DNA from: Aldrovandia affinis
Lineage: Eukaryota; Chordata; Actinopteri; Notacanthiformes; Halosauridae
Assembly: GCA_029706075.1 (NCBI GenBank)
Contig: JAINUG010000020.1
Span: 2,805,625 to 2,869,624 of the forward strand
Direction of reading: 5' to 3'
Length of the DNA: 64,000 nucleotides
How positions within the stretch are numbered: position 1 is the stretch's first letter; the number at the start of each line of letters is the position of its first letter. The notes under the pieces were generated by a model that saw nothing but the letters and a program-made list of their open reading frames with translations, was not told where the DNA came from and searched no databases. Both the position numbers and the translations under genes were made by a program. This document shows positions 11,887 through 23,100 of this stretch, piece by piece.

Positions 11887-14011
11887 TTGGGTCCTAAAAT
11901 CTGTCCGGGGGGGTTTTATAAATTCCTTAAAATGTCCGGGTTTTTGCTTTGCTTGTTCCACAGACCATTTCCCCCCCAGATTTTTTATATTGTTTTTCGT
12001 TCCGTAAGTGTCAAACACCATAACAGTTACAGGTTGATGGATTGCACCAGTGCCTTGTTGAAAAAGGCATTTCCAGATTCCGAAACAGCGAGAAAGTTTT
12101 CGAGTGCCCGCACCAAAACCGAGGCCATTATCAACAGTGCCATAGCGCCGCACTCTGTTGAAACCACTCTGGAAGCGCTCAAAGAAATCCAGTACTGTGG
12201 CGTTGCTACAGACGGGAGTAATCACGGTGCGGTAAAAATATTCCCAATCCTAATCCAGTATTTTGACTGGAAGAAAGGTGGTGTGCAAAATTGATCGAGG
12301 TCAAAAACACACCTAATGAGACGGCAGAAACCATTGCGCAATACATCAATGAAACATTGGGGAAAAACAATTTGTCTGAAAAATGTAATGCATTTACTGG
12401 TGACAATTGCAACACAAATTTCGGAGGAATCCGACGTGACGAAGTGGGGAAGAATGTGTTCGCAAATTTGAAGAGGTTGTTGCAGAACAAGTCTCTGATA
12501 GGTGTGGGCTGCCCAGCACACATATTGAACAATTGTGTTCATCATGGGGCAGACACACTAGATGTTGAAATTGAGAATATCATTTTCAAAATCTACCAGT
12601 ACTTCCACATTTACACTGTGCACACTGAGAATCTGAAGGAGTACTGTGAGTTTGTTGACATTGAATACAGAAGGCTCCTTTCTCACAGCAAGACACGATG
12701 GCTGTCATTATTCCCAAGCATTGAGAGGCTGCTACAGATGTTTCCAGCCTTAAAGGCATTCTTTCTGTCCCAGGAAAAGCCACCCTCAGTGATCAAGACA
12801 TTTTTGGAAAATGATTTCAGTGAGATTTACCTCTGGCACATGCACTCACTCATGTGTATGTTCCACTCACACATTCAAGAAATGGAAAAGCCTCTCGTGT
12901 GGTCCAGTGGTTACAACGTCCAAGGCTGGCCACGGAGACCGGGGTTCAATCCCCCGTCTCGCCAGTCGGCTCTGGCCGGGAGTGCCACCAGGGGCCGCGA
13001 TTGGCTGTCCACCCCAGGGAGGGGGGAGGGAAGCCAACATGACGTTCGCTGCGCATAAGAGTGGCCCTGTAGTGCCAGGTTACGATTGACGGCTTGGCGA
13101 GTGCCGTCTCAGAGGAGGCGTTACTTCGCCTTCGTCACTACCGGTCGCAGGACTATGGCAGCGAACTCACATTACTAGGGGGGGATTTACAAAAATAGCG
13201 GGTCTAATTGGCTACCAAATTGGGAGAAAATGGGATAAAATCAGAAACAAAAGAAATGGAAAAGGAAAACAACTCCATTGTGGAGGTGAAGAAAATCTTG
13301 AACAGAGTCCACACCTTCCTTCTTGAACGCAAGAGCAACAACTTCATGTCCCTTAAAGTTAAGGGACTACTGGCACAAAAGCGTACAGATGGACTTGGTA
13401 AGGGCTGCGACCAGTTCTGTGCTGATGTACAAGGTCTGTACAGTGCATGCCTGGAGTATCTGGAGAAGTGGATGACACCCATGGAAGAGTTCTCCTCATT
13501 CATGTGGATGGATCTGAGTGAGACACCAGATTGGAATGATGTGGAAGCCTGCATCAAGCACCTGGGAGAAAAGGGGGTGCCAATTGATGATGCAAAGTGT
13601 TTTGATCAGGTCACCAATCTGAAGAAATTCACAGAAAGGTGTAACAGTGATGGAGAGTTCAATGGCCTGCAAGCGCACCATAACTGGACCAAATATTTTG
13701 AGAAGGCCAAAAGCATTGCATGTTGCTCAGAGCTACTGAAGATGCAGGTCTTCTTTGCTGTTCCCTCTCACAATGCAAATGCTGAGAGGGTTTTCTCACT
13801 GATGCAAAGCCAGTGGACCAAGGAAAGGAACCAGTTGTCTGTTGAGTCACTGAAGGGGCTTCTATTAGTGCAATACAATTTCAAAGAAACTTCTTGCAAA
13901 GACTTTCATGCTTATTTGATGAGCAATCGGAAACTGCTGGGAAAGATCAGCTCTTCAGAAAAATATGGACGGGCAGACAAGGAAGACTTAAAACTAAAGA
14001 TTGAAGAATAA
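11887..14011 (+). pseudogene. hAT transposase, frameshifted and split by a SINE
   Basis: A first frame ends at 12294, a second runs from 12291 to the SINE at 12891, and coding resumes after 13251 to the stop at 14011. Recognisable are GVATDGSNHGA, GVGCPAHILNNCVHH, SKTRWLSLFPS and the C-terminal dimerisation part FAVPSHNANAERVFSLMQSQ. Removing the SINE with one target copy restores QEMEKENNSIVEV in one frame, so only the early frameshift and any upstream loss precede the SINE. Confidence 0.85.
12891..13251 (+). mobile_element. tRNA-Glu-headed SINE inside the hAT transposase, 13-bp duplication
   Basis: AGAAATGGAAAAG flanks the copy at 12878-12890 and 13252-13264. The A box (TGGTCCAGTGG) and B box (GGTTCAATCCC) are intact. 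The tail reads AATTGGCTACCAAATTGGGA and ends A-rich. Confidence 0.95.
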
Positions 14012-15196
14012 TTCTCTTTTTCTTTTTGTTAAATTAACATTTGTTAATTATTCTATTATTATTACATTCTATTAGAGATAACTTAAGCCTAAGACTTGTT
14101 ATAGAGAGATATTATTTTGTTACATAGCTGAATTTTCTATTCATGTTGTACAGAAGAGGCATACTTTAAATAAATACATAACAATTACAAAGCATCTTTG
14201 AGTAAACTTTGAGTATCTCCGAGAGTCCTCTTTTTCGGGAAGCAAAATGTGGTCAGCCTACGTTAATACATTTAGGCGCTACTCATATTGACAAGTCACT
14301 CTGAAGCAACCGATGAATTTCATTCAGAAAAGCTATCTATCCCTCTCATGCTGATAAACCAGTAGACCTTTTCCAGAAAAATAAATAAAATGACGTGAGC
14401 TTGAAACAGTGAGAACCATGCGTTTGCACTGCACTGGAGAAAAAATGACATGAAAATGAAAAAGCTGGACACCAAATGGGCGGCGCTCGCCAATATTGAT
14501 ATTGAGTCTAACAAGTAGCAAATCACGTTAATTTTACACACTGTATTATATACAGAGAGCTTTTGGAAGGAGAGCACTCGATTCAAATTGCCGTATGCAC
14601 CTCGAGGGAGAGGGTAGCGTGGGGGTCGCAGGCTCTACTGGGAGTCACGGGCTGTAAAGTTTTAGAACCAAAATATTGTAGGCTACATATCTGATTGTTA
14701 AAAGAAAAATGGTAGGCTAAAACATGAATTGTAGTACTATTATTGTTTTATGTTATGCATAGATGCAATTATGGTTAAAAAAGAGCATTTTATTGTCACA
14801 TTTTTTTCTCATTCTTGAAATCATCTCGCAACCCCCACTTTGAGAACCACTGCCTTAGGGACAGGAAACCATTGCAGGCCACTGTATAGTTCCATAACCT
14901 TACAATGAACTTCAAATAAGTTGTATATTTATGAATACTTGTTTTTGTTGGATTCAATTTAAAAGAATAGTTAGGGGTGTGAATAATTGTGATCCAGAGG
15001 TTTTCTGGAAAAAAATTATTAATAAAACTGTTTTTCTGAACAATTGTATTAGTGTTGTAGGTTTGGAATTTTCTGCACTTTTTGAGCATAAAATATACCT
15101 CATTACTAGTTGTTTTATACGATAGTATAAGTTTTTATTTTATTTTATACGATCTACTTTGTTCACCTTTATCAAGGGTGTGAATAAAAATGAGTC

Positions 15197-15200
<4 letters not shown>

Positions 15201-15246
<46 letters not shown>
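15201..15246. repeat. (TG)n(TA)n microsatellite
   Basis: About 12 GT units pass into about 10 AT units directly at the right end of the Tc1 element that begins at 9970. Confidence 0.95.
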
Positions 15247-15509
15247 GCACTACCTCAGTGTCTGAAAACTTAGTAGTCCACAGTGATTTTTACATTCTGA
15301 ATTAAAAATCACATTTTTGTATGGTAAACTGACATCATTGTGGAGCGACACTATAATAAACTTTTCCTATCCAATCCCATGAGATTAGACATTTCCGTAT
15401 TGCACAAATATATATATTCTTCCTTCACAGATACAGAGCTGGATAACAAAAGTTTTATTATTGACATTAAAACCATTATTGCGAACACTGAGACACCATA
15501 CTGAGCAAC

Positions 15510-17121
15510 ACGCTCAAGAAAAAATGTTTATTTAATAAGGTGTTTATATATATAAGTGAAACAATGAAAAATAGATTGACATAAGCCATGATAAATAAGA
15601 CACTTGTTTTTACACTCTTATTGAAACAGCACGTTCTCTCCTCCACCCCCCGGCCCCGGTGTTTTACTTCAAGGACGCTCGCTCTTCAAAAGCATACAGA
15701 AAGCTGAATGGTACAGACAAAAGGAAAGCTAGAACAAAAGAGACCTCTGCGACATCACTCCGTAAAGTTGTAAATTGGTCTCATAACTGAGGAACCAGGA
15801 GCCATTTTCAGGGGTCCTATCCTAGATGTTAACTCAGGGTTGCCTAGACACTGCACAACACTAAGTAAAATGAACAAATGAGAAAGGCTCATACTATTAA
15901 AAAGGCATACAACTGCGTCACAGAACTGTCATAGTAATAAAACCGTATATTGAATAGCAAGTAATAAGGCGAATGTGTGTGAAATCTCAGTCCAAAAAGA
16001 CTTTGCCACGATTTGCAAGTCAATTCTATTCCACATCGGGTTTGTGACACTGCCTTCTCCTGCAATGCCACTGATCATGCAGGAGGATTCAAAGTTTGAA
16101 ATTCACTCCGAGGTAAACCGAGGTTGAGATTGGTTCATCTCTTCCTAGTGGAAGCAACTAATGGTATGCTGCCTCCATGCAAATCACCTGGACCTCAATG
16201 ACTCTCAGGAACGCCCTGGCCAACTGAACCGTGTGCAGATTTATCCACTCCTCAAAACTGTGAAATCACAACCTACAATTAACTTTTACAAGTACGCCAT
16301 CTAAAAATCTATCTACTGCAATCTATAATATTTGTCCAAAATGTAACTTAATATGGAACTAATGGTAGTAGCCAGTTCAACAGACATTTTTAAGTGACCA
16401 TAAAAGGACGTCAGTTTTCTTCATTTGTGGGGGATACCCAGTGGTAGATTAAGGTTCAAAAAATATGTAAAAAATATCAGTAACACCTGCTCAACCAGAG
16501 AAGAAACTAAAATAATTTGGATACATGTACAGACACAAACACACATTGCTTGTTTTTTTTGTTTTGTTTGTTTTTTTACTAGATTCTAAGTGGTCCCTTG
16601 AAGAGGAGGGTTAGGAGTCTAGTGTTGGTTTGGCCGTGTGCCGGTTCAGAACCACAGGTAGGGTGCCAGGGCAGAGGTCCAGACTCGCTGTCATAGCCAC
16701 TGGGTAAAGGTGTTGGTCCATACAGAGGACAGGTGAGGATGAAGGGGCTTGAGGTGTTAAGGGTTTTGGCCCAAAGGGAGAGGAGAGGTAGAGTCTGCTC
16801 CTGCCTATGAGTGCAGGGGTAGGGGAAGGGCTATTACTAAAGATTAGGGAAAAAAAGCTTTGAAGAGGACACTAGGACTTGGTTCACAGATGAGTGAAAA
16901 TGATGCTCTGTAAGATGCTTATTGTTGAGACCCCTGGTTCACAGGTTGGTTAGAACAAAGCTATGTGGAGGACAGGACGGTCATGCCCCGTGTCCACACA
17001 TGAGTGAGAGTAAGTGTGGAGGATGCAGGATTATTGGGATGCTGGTCCACAAGTGGGTGAGGGTAAAGGTGGGAGGGTGTTTGCTGCAGACTGTTGGGTT
17101 GGATTCGATTTGGGACAGCTC
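15510..17121 (-). other. strip1: STRIP1 3' untranslated region with poly(A) signal
   Basis: About 1.6 kb follows the TGA stop at 17122-17124. An AATAAA on the minus strand (15527-15532) is the best candidate poly(A) signal. No transposon is recognisable in this stretch, in contrast with the sequence just beyond it. The exact cleavage site is inferred. Confidence 0.6.
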
Positions 17122-20100
17122 TCACTGCAGCAGTTCCTCCCAGGAGATGGGCTTGGAGAAGACCTCGCGCTCTAGCCAGAGGTCGTAGTTCATCTGGAAG
17201 TCCTCCGGCAAGTCCACCCGCTGGCCCAGGACGCTCTGGAGGCAGTTATCCACGGGCAGGAAGTCTGGGTTACCCTGGCCCTTGTCGTAGCGGCGGCTAT
17301 TGAAGCGCTCGATGTTGGCCCGCAGGGCGCACTCCTCCGCCTGGAAGTCCCAGGGCCGGGCGTCCAGGTCTGCTGCCAGGGAACATGGGCTGTTACCATT
17401 GGGGAAGTCTCACCGAACACACTCACATCCTCCATGACCCATCTAGTGTACAGCCTCATTCAAGAGATGACACTGCACTACACTCAAGGAGCACACAGCC
17501 TGGCCTTTTAAGCATTTTTAAAAAGAATGAATACGATCAAACTTACTAGCATTTTTTAATCTAGGATCTAAAATGGACCACTCACTGCATCCACCACCAC
17601 AGTATGGCACCCATCTGGATACCCTATGGTTACTACATTATGGCAGAATGCCAGTTGCGGTTGAGAGGCAGACTGAGATTATTAGCTGGCCAGACTGAGA
17701 AAGCCAGGATGGGACATTAGCCAGGTTACCAAGGTTAACATCTTTAAAGTTTAGGATAAGTTCAGTGTAATCTTTAATGACCCCAAGAAGCAAGGGTGCA
17801 AACGAGAATACTTCCAACAGCAATCTCTCCAGAACTACACATGACCATTGCTTTAAAAAAACAAACTAAAAAACATTTAGTCTAAGAGGGAAGACTGCAG
17901 CCCACTGAACCACGAACAACACTTACATCAGCAACATGAAATGTAAGCTTTCTGAGAATGTCTCAGAATGGAACCAAGCTTTCCTACTGTGATTAGCTTC
18001 AACCATTCAGCGAATGCTCACTACAGGATGGCATGGCGTCTGAACTTGAGCGAGACTTCAAACAACCACAATTTATGATTTAGAAGCACCTGTCAACCTG
18101 ACCTAGTGGAATGCCTGGGGCCAAGTGATGCCCCTTCATTTGGACACCTAAGTCCTGCTGTTGACCTGACTGGTTGATGAGGCCTTTGTGAAGGTGCGAG
18201 TGCTCGACCAGCGCTTACGGTAGCCCTGGCTAGGGTAACCATGGGTGGTGACTCACCGTTGCCGTAGGCCCAGTCGTCGTTGAGGCGATGCCGCACCTTT
18301 TGGTAGATAGCGGACATGGTCTTCATGTTGCTCTTCCTCCACTGTCGGCCCAGGTACTTAGTCTGCACCTTGAGCAGCTTCAGCACATAGAGCTGCATCA
18401 TGGCCTGCTTGACTTTCAGTGCCCTCTTCAGTATGGGAGCAGACTTGAACACCACCAGCATCTGAGAGGGAGAGGTGAGACACGGGCAAGTGGTGAGTGG
18501 TGAGTCATTATGGCAATAGGCTAAAAACATTGTCCAGACGACATCGAGAATTAAAGCGAGGCACGGGCATACAAGGGCACAGGTCAGTAAATCAAACTTT
18601 ACCAAACACGAAAGAGGTAGTATACAGACGAGACATGAAAATGGTTGAATACAGTGGCAGATAGTGTGAGGCAGCGTGGTCTCTCACCATGGTCCTAGAG
18701 TGCTTCCACTTAGTCAGCTTGTTGAGGATCCTCAGCAGGTTGATGCAGGAGAAGAGGTTCCTCCAGCAGAACTGGTTGTTGTCGCCAGCCTCCTGACCAA
18801 CCGCACAGAGAAATTCTCCTTTCGTACCCATTTGAGCCTTCCCTCTCAATTTAAACCAAAAAAGCATGCTTTTTACAATTTTTTTTTATTGTTAACTGAA
18901 TGTAATCGAGTGGTCTCTACAAGCACAAATCCAAATGTACTCTGTATTGTAACAAATGTGATGCCAGAATGAGTGCTGTTGAAAGTAGCATTAACGAGTT
19001 CACAAAAGCAGATTATTATTTTTCCCACATTAACGACATTACTTTCTGCTCCACAGCGGAAATTCCTCAACTTCCAAAGGAAACCAAACCTATGATTCAA
19101 CAAGTAGCATTTAAGCCCTCAAACTCCCGAATACATTGGTATCCAGTTCTGGAGGGCTGCGGTGATCTGCAGGTTTTTGTTGTGTTTCAGCACTTAAATA
19201 ATTAATTTAAGCCATTTATTGGCTAAAGAGTCCACACACCTTGTATTCAAGGCCTACTGCCTGCTGAAACCACAAAAACCTGCAGAAACTGCAGTCCTCC
19301 AGGACTTGATTTTGACACCCCTGTCCTATTAGGTAACTGGAAACACGAGGGACACTCAGTGCCACCTGTGTCCCTGCATCTTACCAGGCTCTCAGCAGTG
19401 AGTTCTGGGAGCTCATGCACCACGCAGTAAGGGAAGTCCAGCACAGAGATGCTGAAGGGAGCCAGACACATAAATCAGCATAAACCACTCTGTTGATAGA
19501 TTCTCTAACAAGAGGAGCACAAACGTTACAGTTTGCCCAGTAAGTGTAATGGAGGGAATGAGTGGGATTCTCTTAACTTACCTGTTCTTAGCTGTGATGT
19601 AGGACATGATGTTTTGGTTGAAGAACTTGAGAATCAGGGGGATGCAATTGGCGAAGACGAGGTGCTGAGCCATGTACTCAAACTGAGGAAGGGAAGGAAG
19701 CCATGTCGAATAAGGAATAATACCCCTCTCCCCATTCATAAATGCTCTTTATTGAAAGTGAGTGACAGTGAGGGGGGGCGGAGGGAGGGGGGATTTGTCC
19801 AGGTGGATCGTTCTAGACAGATGTGTGTGGCTCAACCTGTGATGATGCATGTGCGTTTGTCCGGGCGGCAGTACCTGGTAGACGTGGTTGAGTTTAAAAT
19901 GTTTGAGGAGCAGCAGCAGGATGGCAGAGATGGCCTTCACAATGATCTCCTTGTGGCGGTTCACGTCCACCCCTAGCTTCATGCTCTGCAGCACGGTGGT
20001 CCTGGGGAGACAGAGAGGATGTCAGCGATACAATGCCCTTTGTCTGGGCACTGCAGTTCACGGTGCATCCTGACTGGGACTGTCTGGGACTCACGGCATC

Positions 20101-23100
20101 TCCTCTGGCAGGACGTCTGCCAGGATGTTGATGGAGTCTGTCTTGGCCTTGGAGGTGGGGGCTGCAGCCAGAAGGATCTTCAGCAGGGCGATCTGTGGCA
20201 ACGAGGGAGTTAACACGATGATTTAGAGTCACTTCATGTTCAAATACTCTGCGACTGCCAAGATGCAGGAAAAATGGATATTAACAGTGCATTATCTGTT
20301 ATTTTGTATAGAGCAAGGGTATTCAAATCCAGGCCTCGAGGTCCGCAGTGTCTGCAGGTATTTGCTCCAACCATGCACTACACCACCTGATTTCACTAAT
20401 TAGCTCGTTTCCTGGACTAAGGAGGTAAACAAATTATTCAAAATCAGGTGGTGTAGTGCATGGTTGGAGTTTTTGGGCTGTCCTTCAAAAACATCATGCA
20501 ATACTGATTCAAGTAATCCAAAAATACATGGTTGACCATTTGACTAAACGACAGGTATGCTAGAAGCCTCATTACCCAAAGTCTCAAAGTCTGAAAAGGT
20601 TCATATCGCTACCAGTTTTGGAGCTATGGATGACTTCCATGGTTCATTTAAGCCAATAACTGGGCACTGAAATCAGGGCTGTACGTTAACTTTTTTTTTG
20701 CCCGTAGCACTGGTGCTACAGAGTTTGATAGTTTTGTAGCACAGGCCAAAAACTTGTAGCACAAGTATAAAACGTCTCTAAAATCTCTAAAAACAACCAG
20801 TAGTGCCGTTCATGACTTAAACGGGTATATTACTGGCAAAAGACATGAATGTAGCATTAAGGGTACACAAAATACAAACCGTAACAAGAAATGTTTTCAG
20901 ACAAACATTTTTCTTTATTTGCCACATTAAATTACAGGGAACATCTCAGTTTAAATGTATCATAGTATCAAATAGCACTTCCCATCATCACATTCTTGCC
21001 AGGGATGCCTTCATATATGTCGCACTGTACAGCCCTGGCTAGGAAGGTTAAAACGTTTTCTATAATGAACTACCAATGATCTATGAAAACACATCTGCGC
21101 CATGGAGCAAGGATTAACCAATTTGCAAGACTTTCTGATTATTTGCACAGGACAAACATGCTTACTTCCACTCAACTCCCCTGCGCAGGTCTGCAGTTGG
21201 CCTGTTTATCCAGCATTTCCGTCCAGGGAGAGTAAGGGTTTTTCAAACAGAACAGCTTCTCTTCGTTATAAATTAGCCACGGGAAATCTTTCTTCCACTC
21301 GGGATTATACTTGTACGTTTTCTCGTTTCTCATTATTTGGCAGTGGTTCCACGGGGCTCGTTTGGGTGTAGCTTTTTCGGCTTCTTTATCGTTACTTTTA
21401 TTTAGGACAGGGGTACTCAACTTCAGAGGCCAAGAGGGCCACATTTAAACCACAACAGATGCAAAGGGCCACAACATATTATTAAGATATTTGTACAATT
21501 GTATTCACTGTATTTAATACTGATGTTTAATATGCTGCATAGTCTTGCTAGTTTTAATGCATCCCAAAGCAATGGAATATGAAAAAAATATTCTCAATTT
21601 GAGTAAAGAAAAACCACAGTTAGCCTATGTGGGTAAATAAACTTTGCAAGCCATGGTGGAAAATAACTTACTTATTCCTAGTGAGAAATCTGAGTCTGCA
21701 TTCTTTTCACAAGTACTTTCAGATCTGATTGTTGCTCAGTTGTAGCTGCTTTTAACAACGCTGCGGAACATGGATTGCTGGGGTTGAAACCCACCTAGCA
21801 ACGTTTGTATTTTGTGTTTCCTGAGATCGCTGCCAGGTGGATAGACATCTCGGAACTCGGGGTGAAGCTGTTCATGGTGGCGTTGTAGATTAGCTCGCTT
21901 TGACACAGCAATTGTTTTTTGACAGATGAGACACATTGGTTTCCCATGTATCTCCGCAAAAGCAAATTCCATTTCCCACGCAGGGTTGAAAACCCTGTTT
22001 TCCCTCTAAGCACAATGCGAAAAAGGGTAAGAAGTAAAATGATATGAGCCAGCAATAGGTTTTTTTTTTTTTTTTTTTTTTCAAATAGTTTTTATTCTAT
22101 TTTATTTTATCTGAGAACAGGTCTGTAGCGAACGGAAATTATTTGATTTCAAGTCGGCAGCACACCGTAATTAAAATGTTATGAGCCAGATAGGCCTACA
22201 TGTAACTTTTTGTTTGTTTGCAAATAGTTTTTATTCTGTTTTATTTTATCTGAGAATATGTAGGCCTAAAGCTGAAGGAAATTCTTTGTGTTTACGTGTT
22301 GCCCCAACGAGCGTAGGCTAGCGTAATATTTATTTATTTATTTTTAAAATAGCGTTATGCACGTGAGTCTATTGACGGGACTTATTTTATTTGGAATATA
22401 ATGTATAAGCAAAAGTAGCCTACTTTTCAATAAAAAATATTATAAATCTACATGCCTTGATGATGCCTTTATATAGCTTGCCTATCAATTGTTTTTAAGC
22501 TCAATAAACACAGATAATATTTGACCGAAATTTCTCCCATTTGTCCGGGACATTGAAATCTTCCAGGACACGTGGACCGGCACCAATTTTTTCTACCGGA
22601 AACCCTGGCACTGCCTAATTTTACTCACTAACACGACTTTTTATAATGATTATACATTAATAAACAGGCATGTAGGGGGCCACAAAATAAAGGTTCGCGG
22701 GCCGCCTGTTGAGTAAGCCTGATTTAGGACATGAAAATATCTCTTCATTTTGTCGTCTTCCGTTCTTCTATTGTCATGGTCTTATTCGTCTTGCCCGCTC
22801 GAATCGCAGAGGAAAATGGGCTTGTTCGTTAGGAATTGTGGGATTTGGTGTTGGATGTGTGGACTCTACGTAGACGGGGACCGCACGATAGACTACAACT
22901 ACCAAGTAGAATAGCGAGGCACTTTAATTCACGTCACACCGAATCTAACTTCATAAGCAAGAGAAAAAAATTGGCTATCGCACCGGTGCTACGGCAGTAA
23001 AATTATTCATCGCACAGACAATTTTTTTCGTAGCACGTGCGACATATATGAACGGCTGTTTATTTAGAATGCTGTGAGATCAGGGGCCTGTCTCACGAAG

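Larger units (their letters stand above)
11864..14260 (+). mobile_element. Second hAT element nested in the first
   Basis: TAGGCTGACCA at 11864-11874 is inverted at 14250-14260. Flanking ACATTAAT and ACGTTAAT match at seven of eight positions if one end base is shared. It carries a hAT transposase on the plus strand. Its insertion explains why the outer element's inverted repeats are far apart. Confidence 0.75.
11081..14852 (+). mobile_element. hAT-family element with 8-bp target duplication CCTTAGGG
   Basis: CCTTAGGG flanks the element at 11073-11080 and 14853-14860. The ends are of the common hAT type (GTGGTTCTTGACCTTTTCAG on the left, TTGAGAACCACTG on the right). Subterminal inverted repeats pair 11460-11645 with 14285-14400 (shared GTTTATCAGCATGAGAGGGA). 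No transposase of its own is clear; the coding sequence inside belongs to a second hAT. Confidence 0.9.
9970..15201 (-). mobile_element. Tc1-like transposon holding a nest of hAT and SINE insertions
   Basis: The ends CAGTAGACTCACACCCTTGA (9970) and its inverse at 15150-15201 are the inverted repeats; matching extends about 100 bp inward. The right end runs directly into a (TG)n(TA)n microsatellite, so the right TA is lost. The minus strand carries a transposase with [25 protein letters not shown] and [11 protein letters not shown] between 10260 and 10960, broken by stops and shifts. The hAT at 11081-14852 separates the right end from it. Confidence 0.85.
20674..23060 (-). mobile_element. Decayed hAT-like element that hosts a later hAT
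   Basis: The left end CAGGGCTGTACG is followed by CGTAGCACTGGTGCTACAG; the right part near 22978-23060 has the related CGCACCGGTGCTACGG, and GTACAGCCCTG appears inverted at 21027-21037. The minus strand at 21172-21400 encodes EWKKDFPWLIYNEEKLFC, a zinc-finger N terminus seen in hAT-derived proteins. The true ends and target duplication are unresolved. Confidence 0.5.
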
